Notes: generated by a model not told the origin, from the letters alone. Shown: positions 1-6,382, counted from the stretch's first letter. The stretch is 8,884 nt of DNA from Pseudomonadota bacterium (GCA_023436825.1 JAEZHS010000015.1:1-8884); one strand, 5' to 3'. Program-made: numbers and translations.

Positions 1-30
1 GAAAGGTCCCTCGCTTTGCTCGGGATGACA
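1..30. repeat. Short intergenic repeat-like sequence at window edge
   Basis: On the minus strand this follows the MFS stop codon by a few bases. The arms TCCC (7-10) and GGGA (22-25) enclose a partly self-complementary core with GC (12-13) facing GC (17-18) around a three-base loop. From memory, sequences of the form GTCATCCCGAGCG-AGCGAGGGA are scattered through intergenic DNA of many bacteria, usually near gene ends. Only one copy is visible here and it runs to the window edge, so its repeat status is inference. There is no U-tract, so it is not a canonical intrinsic terminator. Confidence 0.35.
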
Positions 31-35
31 GCCCC

Positions 36-1331
36 TCAAGGCGCCTCGGCCACCTTCATGGTCTCCAAGTCGGCGGTGAGGATCTTGCCCTTCGTCTCGG
101 GCCCCAGCGCCACCGCGAGGATGACGATCAGCAGGAAGACGATAGTGCTCACCATCATCGGCATGGCGAAGCCCATGTTCCGCTCGACGGCGAAGTAGCT
201 GATGACCGGGGCCACCAGGCCGCCCCAGATCGCGCCCTGGTGATAGACGAAGCCGGAGGCCGTCGCCCGCACCTCCGTCGGGAACCGCTCACTGAGATAG
301 CTAGGGTTCTGACCGTAGATCGAGCCGCCGAACACACCCTGCAGGATGAAGCCGAACACGATCCACAATGGATCGGTCGTCCAGAGATAGAGCGGCGTGA
401 CGAAGACCGCGATGACACAGGGCACGATGATCGCCGGCCTGCGTCCCCACTTGTCGGCGACGGCGCCCCACAGGGCGGAGCCGGCGAAGACCACGATGTT
501 GGCCCAGAACAACGGCGTCGCCACCATGCCCGGTGTCCAGTTGAGCTCCTTCTGCAGATAGGTCGAGAACAGCGCCCAGATCGAGTAGTAGACGCAGAAC
601 GCGGCGCCCATCCACAGGCAGCCGGTCAACGTATTGAAGAGGTGCTGGCGCTTGAAGATGGTGAAGAGCGGCGCCTTCACTTCGGCCTTCTTCTCGGTCT
701 GGAGCCGCTTGTTCTCGACCCACACTTCCGGCTCCTTGACGTAGAAGCGGATCCACACGACCACGAGCGCCGGCAGGATGCCGATCCACAACAGGCCGCG
801 CCAGCCGATGGCATCGAAGAGCAGGCCATAGGCCAGCGCCGACAGGGCGAAGCCCAGGCCCCACGAGCCCTGCAGGATGCCGCTCATGAAGCCGCGCGAG
901 CGGGCGGGCCAGGTCTCCATCGCCAGCGCCGCGCCAGCTGGCCATTCCGCACCCATGCCGATGCCGAGCAGCGCTCGGACGACCAGCAGGAAGTAGAAGG
1001 AAGGCGAAAAGCCCGCGATGAAGTTGCAAATCGAGTACCACATGATGGAGATCATCAGCGGCGTCTTGCGCCCCATGCGATCGGCCATCCAGCCGGCGGC
1101 GGTGGCGCCGACCAGCCTGAGCCACAAGGTCAGCGTGAAGACGATCGCGACCGCCGTGATGGGAACATCGAACTCCTTGGCGATCGGCACCATGATCAAG
1201 AGGAAGATCGTGAAGTCGAACGCATCGAGCGTCCAACCGAGCCAGGCGGCGATGTAGGCATACCACTGGTCCTTGGTGGGTTCCTTCCACCAGGGCACCG
1301 TCGAAGAGGCAGGTATGTTGGACGCGGACAT
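36..1331 (-). CDS. MFS transporter, SHS/AAHS-like (carboxylate:H+ symporter type)
   Basis: A 431-residue inner-membrane permease with the length and about 12 hydrophobic segments expected of the major facilitator superfamily. Motif A appears in both halves: GWMADRMGRKTPL (80-92) after TM2 and GAVADKWGRRPAI (289-301) after TM8, which confirms the duplicated 6+6 layout. TM1 carries acidic residues in WTLDAFDF (D36, D39), and GAEWPAGAALAMETWPARSRG (127-147) and FPTEVRATASG (350-360) are typical of the sialate/lactate (SHS) and aromatic-acid (AAHS) proton symporters. The likely substrate is a small organic or aromatic acid, but it cannot be fixed from sequence. The ATG start at 1331 is supported by GGGAGG (1345-1340) 8 nt upstream. 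It lies downstream of two acyl-CoA dehydrogenases on the same strand, so uptake of an acid activated to a CoA ester is possible. The 171-bp gap suggests it may have its own promoter. Confidence 0.9.
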   Translation of the reverse strand: MSASNIPASSTVPWWKEPTKDQWYAYIAAWLGWTLDAFDFTIFLLIMVPIAKEFDVPITAVAIVFTLTLWLRLVGATAAGWMADRMGRKTPLMISIMWYSICNFIAGFSPSFYFLLVVRALLGIGMGAEWPAGAALAMETWPARSRGFMSGILQGSWGLGFALSALAYGLLFDAIGWRGLLWIGILPALVVVWIRFYVKEPEVWVENKRLQTEKKAEVKAPLFTIFKRQHLFNTLTGCLWMGAAFCVYYSIWALFSTYLQKELNWTPGMVATPLFWANIVVFAGSALWGAVADKWGRRPAIIVPCVIAVFVTPLYLWTTDPLWIVFGFILQGVFGGSIYGQNPSYLSERFPTEVRATASGFVYHQGAIWGGLVAPVISYFAVERNMGFAMPMMVSTIVFLLIVILAVALGPETKGKILTADLETMKVAEAP

Positions 1332-1335
1332 CTGC

Positions 1336-1364
1336 TAAACCTCCCATGTTTGTTATGAGGTTTA
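1336..1364 (-). promoter_or_regulatory. 8-bp dyad overlapping the MFS ribosome binding site
   Basis: TAAACCTC (1364-1357) and GAGGTTTA (1343-1336) form a perfect 8-bp inverted repeat separated by 13 nt. The start-proximal arm includes part of the GGGAGG Shine-Dalgarno and ends 4 nt before the ATG. Two readings fit. One is an mRNA hairpin that hides the ribosome binding site. The other is a DNA operator for a dimeric repressor of the transporter, with half-site centres about 21 bp apart, or two helical turns. The arms and positions are seen directly; the regulatory role is inferred. Confidence 0.5.
1340..1345 (-). promoter_or_regulatory. Shine-Dalgarno of the MFS gene
   Basis: GGGAGG on the minus strand, 8 nt before the ATG at 1331. 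It is the strongest ribosome binding site in the window and fixes the start. Most of it (GAGG) lies inside the start-proximal arm of the dyad at 1336-1364. Confidence 0.75.
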
Positions 1365-1403
1365 CGCGTAGATACTCCGACTATCGGTACTGCAACGCCG
1401 TCA

Positions 1404-1427
1404 TCGTGCGCCGCTTGCCGCGCACGA
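1404..1427. terminator. Perfect 8-bp GC-rich hairpin after the ACAD pair
   Basis: TCGTGCGC (1404-1411) and GCGCACGA (1420-1427) pair perfectly around an 8-nt loop. It lies about 75 bp past the stop of the second acyl-CoA dehydrogenase on its transcript. No run of U follows on either strand, so it could only be a weak or factor-assisted terminator, a 3'-end stabiliser, or a protein site. Confidence 0.3.
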
Positions 1428-1502
1428 GCAATCGCTATGGCTGCACACTTGGTGATCCGGACTGTGATCTTTGCGGCCACATCTCAGGATGCGCAGCGTA
1501 CT

Positions 1503-2546
1503 TCAGGCGGCGTACTTGCTGGCGCTGAGGGAGGCCCACAGCGCCTCCGGTCCGGCCTTGGCATAAGCCGCGCCGATCTTCTCGCCCCAGTAGGTCTCGC
1601 TGCCGAAGTCGCGGCGCCACACCCAGAGACGACGCGTGTAGTGGTGCAGGATGTGCTCGTGGGTGAAGCCCATGGCGCCCATCGACTGATGCGAGATGGC
1701 GGCGATGCGCTGGGCGAAGTCGGAGGCCTGGCTCTTTGCCGCGGCAATGGAGAAGCGCCCGCCATCGGCCAGGCCGCCCTCATCGGCGTCGCGCGCCGCG
1801 GCCTCTGCCGAGGCGATCGTGGCCGCGACATAGCTCGCAAGCTCGGCCAGCATGTGCTGGATTGCCTGGAAGGTCGAGATCGGCCGGCCGAACTGCACAC
1901 GCTGCTTGCAGTACTCGGTTGCCGTCGCCAGGACCTTGTCGGCTGCGCCCGCCATCTGCATCGCTCGCATGACAGCGGCCAGTTCGAAGGCGCGGTCGGC
2001 GCTGACCGCCGATGGTGCGCTGAACTCGGTCGCAGCGTTCTCGAAAGTGACCGTGCCGTATGGCTCGCCGGCATGGCTCGGCTTGTCGTCGACCTTGGCG
2101 TTGCCCGCCGCGACAACGGCCAGAGTACTGCCGATCACGGTGACGAACCGGTCGGCCACGGAGGCGAACGGCACGCGCTCGACGGTGCCGCTCAGCCGCC
2201 CGCCGCTCAGCGAGAGATTGCCCAGCGCCAGCGTTGCCGGCCCGGCGTCGGGCGCGCCGCCGGCCGCGGCGATCAACAGGTTGCCGAGCGCGGTTTCCGC
2301 CAGCGGCACCGGCACGGCATGCGAACCCGCGGTGCGCAGCAGCGCCAGCATGTCGGCCAGCGTGCCACCCGCCCCGCCCTTGTCCTCGGGCACGGCAATC
2401 AGCGTCAGGCCCATCTCCTCGATCTCCTTCCAGAGATCGGCCGGCCACACGCCCTTCTCCACCTCGTTGACGATGGCGCGGCCCGAACGCTCCGTGAAGA
2501 AGCGGTCGGCGGTCTCCAGCAGCATGTCGCGGGTTTCACGATCCAT
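1503..2546 (-). CDS. Acyl-CoA dehydrogenase family protein, small subunit-like (347 aa)
   Basis: The C-terminal helical half is clearly acyl-CoA dehydrogenase: QRVQFGRPISTFQAIQHMLAEL (215-236) is the conserved R-QFG-PI-FQA-QH block that contacts FAD across the dimer interface. HQSMGAMGFTHEHILHHYTRR (286-306) matches the C-terminal nucleotide-contact region. The middle beta domain is short and lacks the G-M-(S/T)-EP-GSD signature seen in the neighbouring protein, so FAD and substrate binding may be incomplete in this chain alone. At 347 residues it is shorter than a typical ~380-aa ACAD and close to FadE28/ChsE1 of mycobacteria, which works only with a larger partner. The ATG at 2546 lies 12 bp after the upstream ACAD stop, and GGGAG just after that stop serves as its ribosome binding site. 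The two genes are almost certainly co-transcribed. The substrate is unknown. Confidence 0.88.
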   Translation of the reverse strand: MDRETRDMLLETADRFFTERSGRAIVNEVEKGVWPADLWKEIEEMGLTLIAVPEDKGGAGGTLADMLALLRTAGSHAVPVPLAETALGNLLIAAAGGAPDAGPATLALGNLSLSGGRLSGTVERVPFASVADRFVTVIGSTLAVVAAGNAKVDDKPSHAGEPYGTVTFENAATEFSAPSAVSADRAFELAAVMRAMQMAGAADKVLATATEYCKQRVQFGRPISTFQAIQHMLAELASYVAATIASAEAAARDADEGGLADGGRFSIAAAKSQASDFAQRIAAISHQSMGAMGFTHEHILHHYTRRLWVWRRDFGSETYWGEKIGAAYAKAGPEALWASLSASKYAA

Positions 2547-2558
2547 CTTTCGTCTCCC

Positions 2559-3722
2559 TCAGCGCAGCCCGAGCCCGCGCGCAACGATGCCGCGCAGGAC
2601 CTGGGTGGTGCCGCCCTGGATGGTGTAGCTCGGCGCCATCATGGTGGCGTACTGCGCGACGTCGAGGAAATCGGCGAGGTCCGCTTCGGTCGTGGCGTCC
2701 GATTCCGCGATGGCGCGGGCGATCTCGGGCAGATCCTGCTGGTAGATCGTGCCGAGGTCCTTCACCAGCGCCGCCTCGATCGCCGGCGACTTGCCGCCCT
2801 GCATCATCCCGGCCACGGCGACCGACATCTGGCGCAGCGTCCACAGCCGGGCGATCAGCCGGCCCAGGATCGACGAAGCGCGCTTGGCCGGCTGGCGGCC
2901 CAGCACACGCACGAGCTCGCGCAGGATGTAGAAGTTCTGCATGAAGCGCTCGGGGCCGGAGCGCTCGAAGGCAAGCTCGCTCGTCACCTGCAGCCAGCCG
3001 TCGCCTTCGTTGCCGATGAGACAGCTCTCGGGGATGAAGGCGTCGCTGAAGGTAACCTCGTTCCAGTCATGGCGGCCGGCAAGGTTGATGATCGGCCGGA
3101 TGGTGACTCCTGGCGTCTTGAGATCGACCAGGAGCTGGCTCAGCCCCTTGTGACGATCGCCGTGCTGGCCCGACGTGCGGACCAGGGCGATGCAGTAGTT
3201 GTTGCGATGGGCGCCCGAGGTCCAGACCTTGGTGCCGTTGACGCGGAAGCCACCCGGCACCGGCTCGGCGCGCGTGCGCACCGAGGCGAGGTCGGATCCC
3301 GAATCGGGCTCGCTCATGCCGATCGAGAAGTAACATTCACCCGCCGTGATTCTCGGCAGGATCGCCTGGCGCTGCTCCTCGCTGCCGAAACGCAGCAGAA
3401 GCGGGCCGGACTGGCGGTCGGCCACCCAGTGGGCGCCGGCCGGCGCGCTGTTGCCCAGAAGCTCCTCGGTGATGACATAGCGGTCGAGGAAGCTCCGCTC
3501 GCTGCCGCCGTATTGCTTGGGCCAGGTGATGCCGATCCAGCCCTTCTTGCCCAAGGCCTTGCTGAACTCCGGCGAGAAGGTGTTCCAGCTCGCGAAGCGG
3601 TCCTCCGACTTCACCTTCGGCAGCGTTTCCTCGAGGAAGCTGCGGACCTCACCACGCAGCGCCTCGGCCTCTGCAGGCAGATGGAACGGCGGGAATTCGA
3701 GCTTGGGAATGGACATCGTCAT
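2559..3722 (-). CDS. Acyl-CoA dehydrogenase, large subunit-like (387 aa)
   Basis: A flavoenzyme family catalysing alpha,beta-dehydrogenation of acyl-CoA and passing electrons to electron-transfer flavoprotein. The full ACAD fold is present: an N-terminal helical domain, the FAD signature IGMSEPDSGSDLASVRT (134-150), the KVWTSGAHRNNYCI strand (165-178), and the C-terminal IQGGTTQVLRGIVARGLGL (368-386). The usual late catalytic Glu position near 368-372 has no acidic residue. Instead AFERSG (251-256) offers E253, at the spacing used by isovaleryl-CoA dehydrogenase-type enzymes, so E253 is the likely base (inferred). The length matches FadE29/ChsE2-type chains, and the next gene encodes the shorter partner. 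Start: ATG 3722 or ATG 3716 two codons later; neither has a strong ribosome binding site. It diverges from a SnoaL-like gene across 70 bp. The substrate could be a branched, aromatic or steroid-side-chain acyl-CoA, but none is demonstrated. Confidence 0.92.
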   Translation of the reverse strand: MTMSIPKLEFPPFHLPAEAEALRGEVRSFLEETLPKVKSEDRFASWNTFSPEFSKALGKKGWIGITWPKQYGGSERSFLDRYVITEELLGNSAPAGAHWVADRQSGPLLLRFGSEEQRQAILPRITAGECYFSIGMSEPDSGSDLASVRTRAEPVPGGFRVNGTKVWTSGAHRNNYCIALVRTSGQHGDRHKGLSQLLVDLKTPGVTIRPIINLAGRHDWNEVTFSDAFIPESCLIGNEGDGWLQVTSELAFERSGPERFMQNFYILRELVRVLGRQPAKRASSILGRLIARLWTLRQMSVAVAGMMQGGKSPAIEAALVKDLGTIYQQDLPEIARAIAESDATTEADLADFLDVAQYATMMAPSYTIQGGTTQVLRGIVARGLGLR

Positions 3723-3792
3723 CTCGATGGTTGGATGCTTCTTCTCTGTCGGCTAATCCTAGGCCACGCAACCAGGGAGTTTCGAGGGACGA
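3723..3792. promoter_or_regulatory. Divergent intergenic region, presumed to hold two promoters
   Basis: Seventy bases separate the starts of the minus-strand ACAD operon and the plus-strand SnoaL-like gene, so both promoters must lie here or reach into the coding ends. I see no convincing -35/-10 pair. CCTAGG near 3758-3763 is the only clear palindrome and is too short to assign. GAGGG at 3784-3788 serves as the plus-strand ribosome binding site. Confidence 0.4.
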
Positions 3793-4272
3793 ATGCCGCG
3801 CCGGCCACCGCGCCTGCCGCCACTCCTGGCGGAATTCGACGACGAGGAGCGCGAGGCCGTGATGGCCGCCAACCGCGCCTTCTACCGCGCCTTCGCCGAA
3901 CGCGACGTCGCGGGCATGGACCAGATCTGGGCCGCGACCGGCGCCATGGTCTGCCTGCATCCCGGCCAGGCGCCCTTGCACGGCCGAGCCGAGATCATGG
4001 CGAGCTGGCGCGGCATCCTGCGCCATCCCGAATCGCCCAAGGTGCGCTGCGTCGGCGAATGGGTGATCGGCCGGCCGGGCCTCGCCATCGTCGTCTGCCG
4101 AGAGATCCTGCCCGAGGGCCAGCTCATGGCGACCAACACCTTCGCCCGCCAGAGCGACGGCTGGCGCATGATCGGCCATCATTCCGGTCCGGTACCGCCG
4201 ATCGAGACGGCACAGACGACGGCGGCTGCCGCGTCCGTCGCCGCGCCGCGCGATCGCCGCAAGCTGCATTAA
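3793..4272 (+). CDS. SnoaL/NTF2-like (DUF4440-type) fold protein
   Basis: A 159-residue cytosolic protein with no signal peptide, of the NTF2/SnoaL-like alpha+beta cone fold. Family marks are EAVMAANRAFYRAFAERDVAGM (21-42, first helices), MVCLHPGQAPLHGRAEIMASWRGIL (52-76), the strand LAIVVCREI (97-105), TNTFARQSDGWRMIGHHSGPV (114-134) and the His-His-Ser-Gly-Pro close typical of this subgroup. Members range from cyclases and isomerases to ligand-binding proteins without known activity, so no reaction is assigned. The Ala/Pro/Arg-rich tail after residue 135 is probably disordered. Start: ATG 3793 follows GAGGG (3784-3788) by 4 nt; M24 is a possible shorter start that would remove the Pro/Arg-rich leader. 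It is the only plus-strand gene here. Divergence from the ACAD operon hints at shared control. Confidence 0.85.
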   Translation: MPRRPPRLPPLLAEFDDEEREAVMAANRAFYRAFAERDVAGMDQIWAATGAMVCLHPGQAPLHGRAEIMASWRGILRHPESPKVRCVGEWVIGRPGLAIVVCREILPEGQLMATNTFARQSDGWRMIGHHSGPVPPIETAQTTAAAASVAAPRDRRKLH

Positions 4273-4282
4273 GGCTGGGCGC

Positions 4283-4406
4283 GCGCCACTCCAGTGACGC
4301 GTCTTCTCATGCTTTTTTGGACCGCGCGCTTCCAGCGCGCTCATGAGCTTTGAGCGTGCTGGAAGCGCGCGGTCCGGAAGACCATGACGCGCCACTGGAC
4401 TGGCGC
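4283..4406. repeat. 124-bp imperfect palindrome, BIME/REP-like, in convergent gap
   Basis: This fills most of the 141-bp gap between two convergent genes. Inner arms: 4319-4336 and 4358-4375 are an exact 18-bp inverted repeat, extended inward by one G-T wobble (4337/4357) and six more pairs (4338-4343 with 4351-4356), giving a 25-bp stem with a 7-nt loop. Outer arms: 4283-4303 and 4386-4406 are complementary over 21 bp with two mismatches. Between them lie unequal unpaired stretches of 15 nt (left, containing T6 at 4313-4318) and 10 nt (right). Each inner half is also a small hairpin: GCGCGC-TTCCA-GCGCGC (4324-4340) and GCGTGC-TGGAA-GCGCGC (4354-4370), as in paired REP units. The element may stop transcription from both sides by structure alone, since no U-run follows the stem in either direction. 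Confidence 0.75.
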
Positions 4407-4413
4407 CCCAGCA

Positions 4414-5397
4414 TCATCGGGGCACCGGCCCATCGACGCGCAGCAACGGCCGCAGGCGGTCGTAGGAGATCTCGACGGTGTAGGGACCGCCCTCGTACTG
4501 ATTGAAGGAAAGCTCCAGGTGATCTTCGAGGAACACGTAGCGGTTCGGCTGCTTCAGGATGTCGCCGAGATTGGGCGTGTTGATGTCGGCGCTGACGATA
4601 CGTGTAAGCTCGCGGAGCCAGTTCGAGTTCGGCAGGAATACGCCTTCCGGTCCGACCGACTTGCCGGTGCGCAGATCGACCAGCGTGCCGCTCACGCCGA
4701 CGATGCCGTGGGCGCCGCCTTCGTAGGCGTTGTAACCGAACTTGACGGAGACGGCGTTGGGACCCGGCTTGTAGAGCGTGAAGGCCTGTTCGTAGCGCCA
4801 GGGCGCGCCGTTGTAGTTGCCGTTGTCATTGTCGGCATCCGGACCGGGGACTGCCCGCTCGGCCGCTTCGCTGGTCGCCGACGCGAGCTGGCGATTCACG
4901 GCGGTGAAGTCGACGGCGTTGCTATCGAACTGCGGATAGCTCGCGTCGATGATGTAGGGAATGCCGCGCACCTTGCCGGCCCTCACCATCGCCTGTTCGC
5001 TGATGAAGGGATAGGCGCCCTCGCCAAGCCATTCGAGCTGCAGGGTGCGGTCGCGGTCCCGCGTCTCCAGGCATTCCTCGGTCTCCGACGGCTCGACGAC
5101 GCAGGCGGCGGCCCGGTTGGCGAGCCAGCGGATTTGATCGGCGAGCAGATGATCCCTGGCGGCGCCGGTGAGCCTGCCCGCCAAAGCGGCATAGGTCCCC
5201 GCCATCTTGCGGTCGGCGGCGGCGAGCTCAGGCTTGCCGCAGATCGTGCGCTCGATCTCCGTCGCAGCCTTCGAGCAATCGACGCGCGACACGCTTTGCG
5301 CCGACGCCGCGCCGGCCAGCGCGAGGAAAATTGCGCCGGCAAGGGCGCAGCAGCGCACATTCCATGAGGAATGTGCTTTAGCGCGCGACCGGTCCAT
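4414..5397 (-). CDS. Secreted LprI-N/DUF3298-type protein, paralog 1 (327 aa)
   Basis: Last gene of the operon and third of three tandem paralogs. An Ala/Leu-rich signal peptide ends near ASA-QS (residue 33), so the product is exported, probably to the periplasm. Residues 40-115 resemble the LprI N-terminal domain (DUF1311): DCSKA (C41), TICGKPEL (C53), a helix ending QIRWLANRAAAC (C99) and EECLE (C109), giving four cysteines for two likely disulfides. Residues about 128-320 resemble the RsiV-type DUF4163/DUF3298 region: YPFISEQ, SYPQFDS, GGAHG (227-231), LVDLRTGKSVGPEGVFL (239-255) and ISYDRLRPLLRVDGPV. The ATG at 5397 overlaps the preceding gene by 20 bp without a good ribosome binding site. 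GTG at 5358 (V14) would give a more compact signal peptide but lies inside a hairpin. Lysozyme or muramidase binding is inferred from the domains. Confidence 0.82.
   Translation of the reverse strand: MDRSRAKAHSSWNVRCCALAGAIFLALAGAASAQSVSRVDCSKAATEIERTICGKPELAAADRKMAGTYAALAGRLTGAARDHLLADQIRWLANRAAACVVEPSETEECLETRDRDRTLQLEWLGEGAYPFISEQAMVRAGKVRGIPYIIDASYPQFDSNAVDFTAVNRQLASATSEAAERAVPGPDADNDNGNYNGAPWRYEQAFTLYKPGPNAVSVKFGYNAYEGGAHGIVGVSGTLVDLRTGKSVGPEGVFLPNSNWLRELTRIVSADINTPNLGDILKQPNRYVFLEDHLELSFNQYEGGPYTVEISYDRLRPLLRVDGPVPR
5355..5376. promoter_or_regulatory. Perfect 9-bp hairpin at the paralog 2 / paralog 1 junction
   Basis: GCACATTCC (5355-5363) and GGAATGTGC (5368-5376) pair perfectly around a 4-nt loop. 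On the transcript it begins 1 nt after the paralog 2 stop (5380-5378) and spans the alternative GTG start (5358-5356) of paralog 1. It may modulate translation or RNA processing between the two cistrons. No U-run follows in the operon's direction. Confidence 0.5.
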
Positions 5398-6382
5398 CGG
5401 AGCGCAGGATCGGCTTCAGCCTGTCGTAGGGGATGTCCACCTGGTAGGGACCGGCGGCATAGGGGCCGACGTCGTAGGAGTTGAAGACCACTTCCAGATG
5501 CTTGTCGGTCCAACAGTAGCGGTTCGCTTCGCTGAGCATCTTGGCGAGCTTGGCGGGCTCCAGCGCGTCGTCGAAGCCGGGCCTGTCGACGAACTGCTTC
5601 TTGAGGTCGGCGCCGACGAGCTGGGTCATGACGCGAAGCCACTGCTCGCCCGCCGCGAACACGCCTGGCGGCCCGACCACCTTGCCGGTGCGCAGGTCGA
5701 CCAGGGTGCAATGGGTGGCGCCGTAGCCGTGCGCGCCGCCGCGATAGCTGTCGAATGACACGGAGAGGGATGCGGCGTGCCCGCCGGGTGGCCGGTCAAC
5801 GGTGAAGCTTTGCTCATAGAACCACTGCTGCTCACGATCGGGCCCGTCGTCGGCCTTGGGGACCCATTCGTCGGTGAGTTTTTTCGCGGCGTCGGCAAAC
5901 CGTGCGTTGGTGGCGGTGAAATCGACGTTGGCGACCTCGAAGCGCGGATAGGTGATATCGTAGGACCAGGTGATCTTGCCCAGCTTGCCCTGCTTGGCCA
6001 GCGTCTGCTCGCTGATCGCGGGATAGGTGCCCCGGCCGTAAGCCCGCAGGTTCGTGATGCGCCCCGCGTAGCGGTTCTTCAGGCAGTCCTCGATGCTGTC
6101 GGGATCGGCGCGGCAGGCGCGATTGCGATTGGCAATCCAGCGCACCTGGTCCTTGACCAGCTCATCCTTCGCGGCGCCGCTCAGCTTGTCGAGCAGTGCC
6201 GCATAGGCCGCCGCCATCTCACGGTCGGCCTTGGCGAGCTCGGCACTCTTGCAGATCGCGCGGTCGACGACATTGTCGGCCTTGGCACAGTCGAAGCTTG
6301 GCTTTTCCTGTGCCCAGACCGATGCAGTGCCGGCGCCCAGCACCAGGATCATTGCCGCCACTGACTTCGCCAGACCGGTCAT
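5378..6382 (-). CDS. Secreted LprI-N/DUF3298-type protein, paralog 2 (334 aa)
   Basis: Same architecture as its neighbours and the best-preserved copy. The signal peptide ends near VWA-QE (residue 24). The LprI/DUF1311-like segment is residues 30-112: FDCAKADNVVDRAICKSAEL (C32, C44), ADREMAAAYAALLDKL, DQVRWIANRNRAC (C90) and EDCLKNRYAGRI (C100). The RsiV-like C-terminal region includes YPAISEQ, ITYPRFEV, SYRGGAHGYG (212-221), LVDLRTGKVVGPPGVF (227-242) and VDIPYDRLKPILRSDGPV (315-332). C225 and C290 have no partner in paralog 1 and may form a third disulfide. Start: the reading frame stays open far upstream, but ATG 6382 is chosen because it forms an ATGA overlap with the preceding stop, has GGGAG 9 nt upstream (6396-6392) and opens directly onto the signal peptide. 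An exported inhibitor or sensor of lysozyme-like enzymes is inferred. Confidence 0.85.
   Translation of the reverse strand: MTGLAKSVAAMILVLGAGTASVWAQEKPSFDCAKADNVVDRAICKSAELAKADREMAAAYAALLDKLSGAAKDELVKDQVRWIANRNRACRADPDSIEDCLKNRYAGRITNLRAYGRGTYPAISEQTLAKQGKLGKITWSYDITYPRFEVANVDFTATNARFADAAKKLTDEWVPKADDGPDREQQWFYEQSFTVDRPPGGHAASLSVSFDSYRGGAHGYGATHCTLVDLRTGKVVGPPGVFAAGEQWLRVMTQLVGADLKKQFVDRPGFDDALEPAKLAKMLSEANRYCWTDKHLEVVFNSYDVGPYAAGPYQVDIPYDRLKPILRSDGPVAR
6379..6382 (-). other. ATGA stop/start overlap (paralog 3 to paralog 2)
   Basis: The TGA of paralog 3 (6381-6379) overlaps the ATG of paralog 2 (6382-6380). The arrangement indicates translational coupling and supports the chosen start of paralog 2. 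Confidence 0.85.

Larger units (their letters stand above)
1332..1502. other. Intergenic region between the ACAD pair and the MFS gene
   Basis: This 171-bp gap separates two minus-strand genes and holds no coding sequence I would defend. It contains the dyad at 1336-1364, the hairpin at 1404-1427, and a weak promoter-like pair on the minus strand: TTGCAG (1395-1390) and TATCTA (1374-1369), 15 nt apart. The spacing is short and the second hexamer poor, so the promoter call is only suggestive. A separate promoter for the transporter would nevertheless suit the gap length and the operator-like dyad. Confidence 0.4.

Noticed and set aside
240..1358. A 372-codon open frame on the plus strand opposite the MFS gene
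   Set aside because: The product is Arg/Asp/Glu/His-rich and low in complexity with no motif; it is the antisense shadow of a clear transporter.
1496..1517. Direct repeat GCGTACTT (1496-1503 and 1510-1517) around the stop of the small ACAD
   Set aside because: Two 8-bp copies 14 bp apart fall within coding sequence and the stop; too short and too few to call a repeat or attachment site.
1437..4346. A 969-codon open frame on the plus strand
   Set aside because: It lies antisense to both acyl-CoA dehydrogenases and overlaps the SnoaL-like gene in another frame. Its translation is rich in Arg, Gly, Ala, Gln and His with no domain pattern, as expected from the mirror frame of high-GC genes.
4313..4375. 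Canonical Rho-independent terminator for either flanking gene
   Set aside because: The T6 run lies before the stem on the plus strand and would read as A6 after the stem on the minus transcript. Neither direction has a U-tract following the hairpin.
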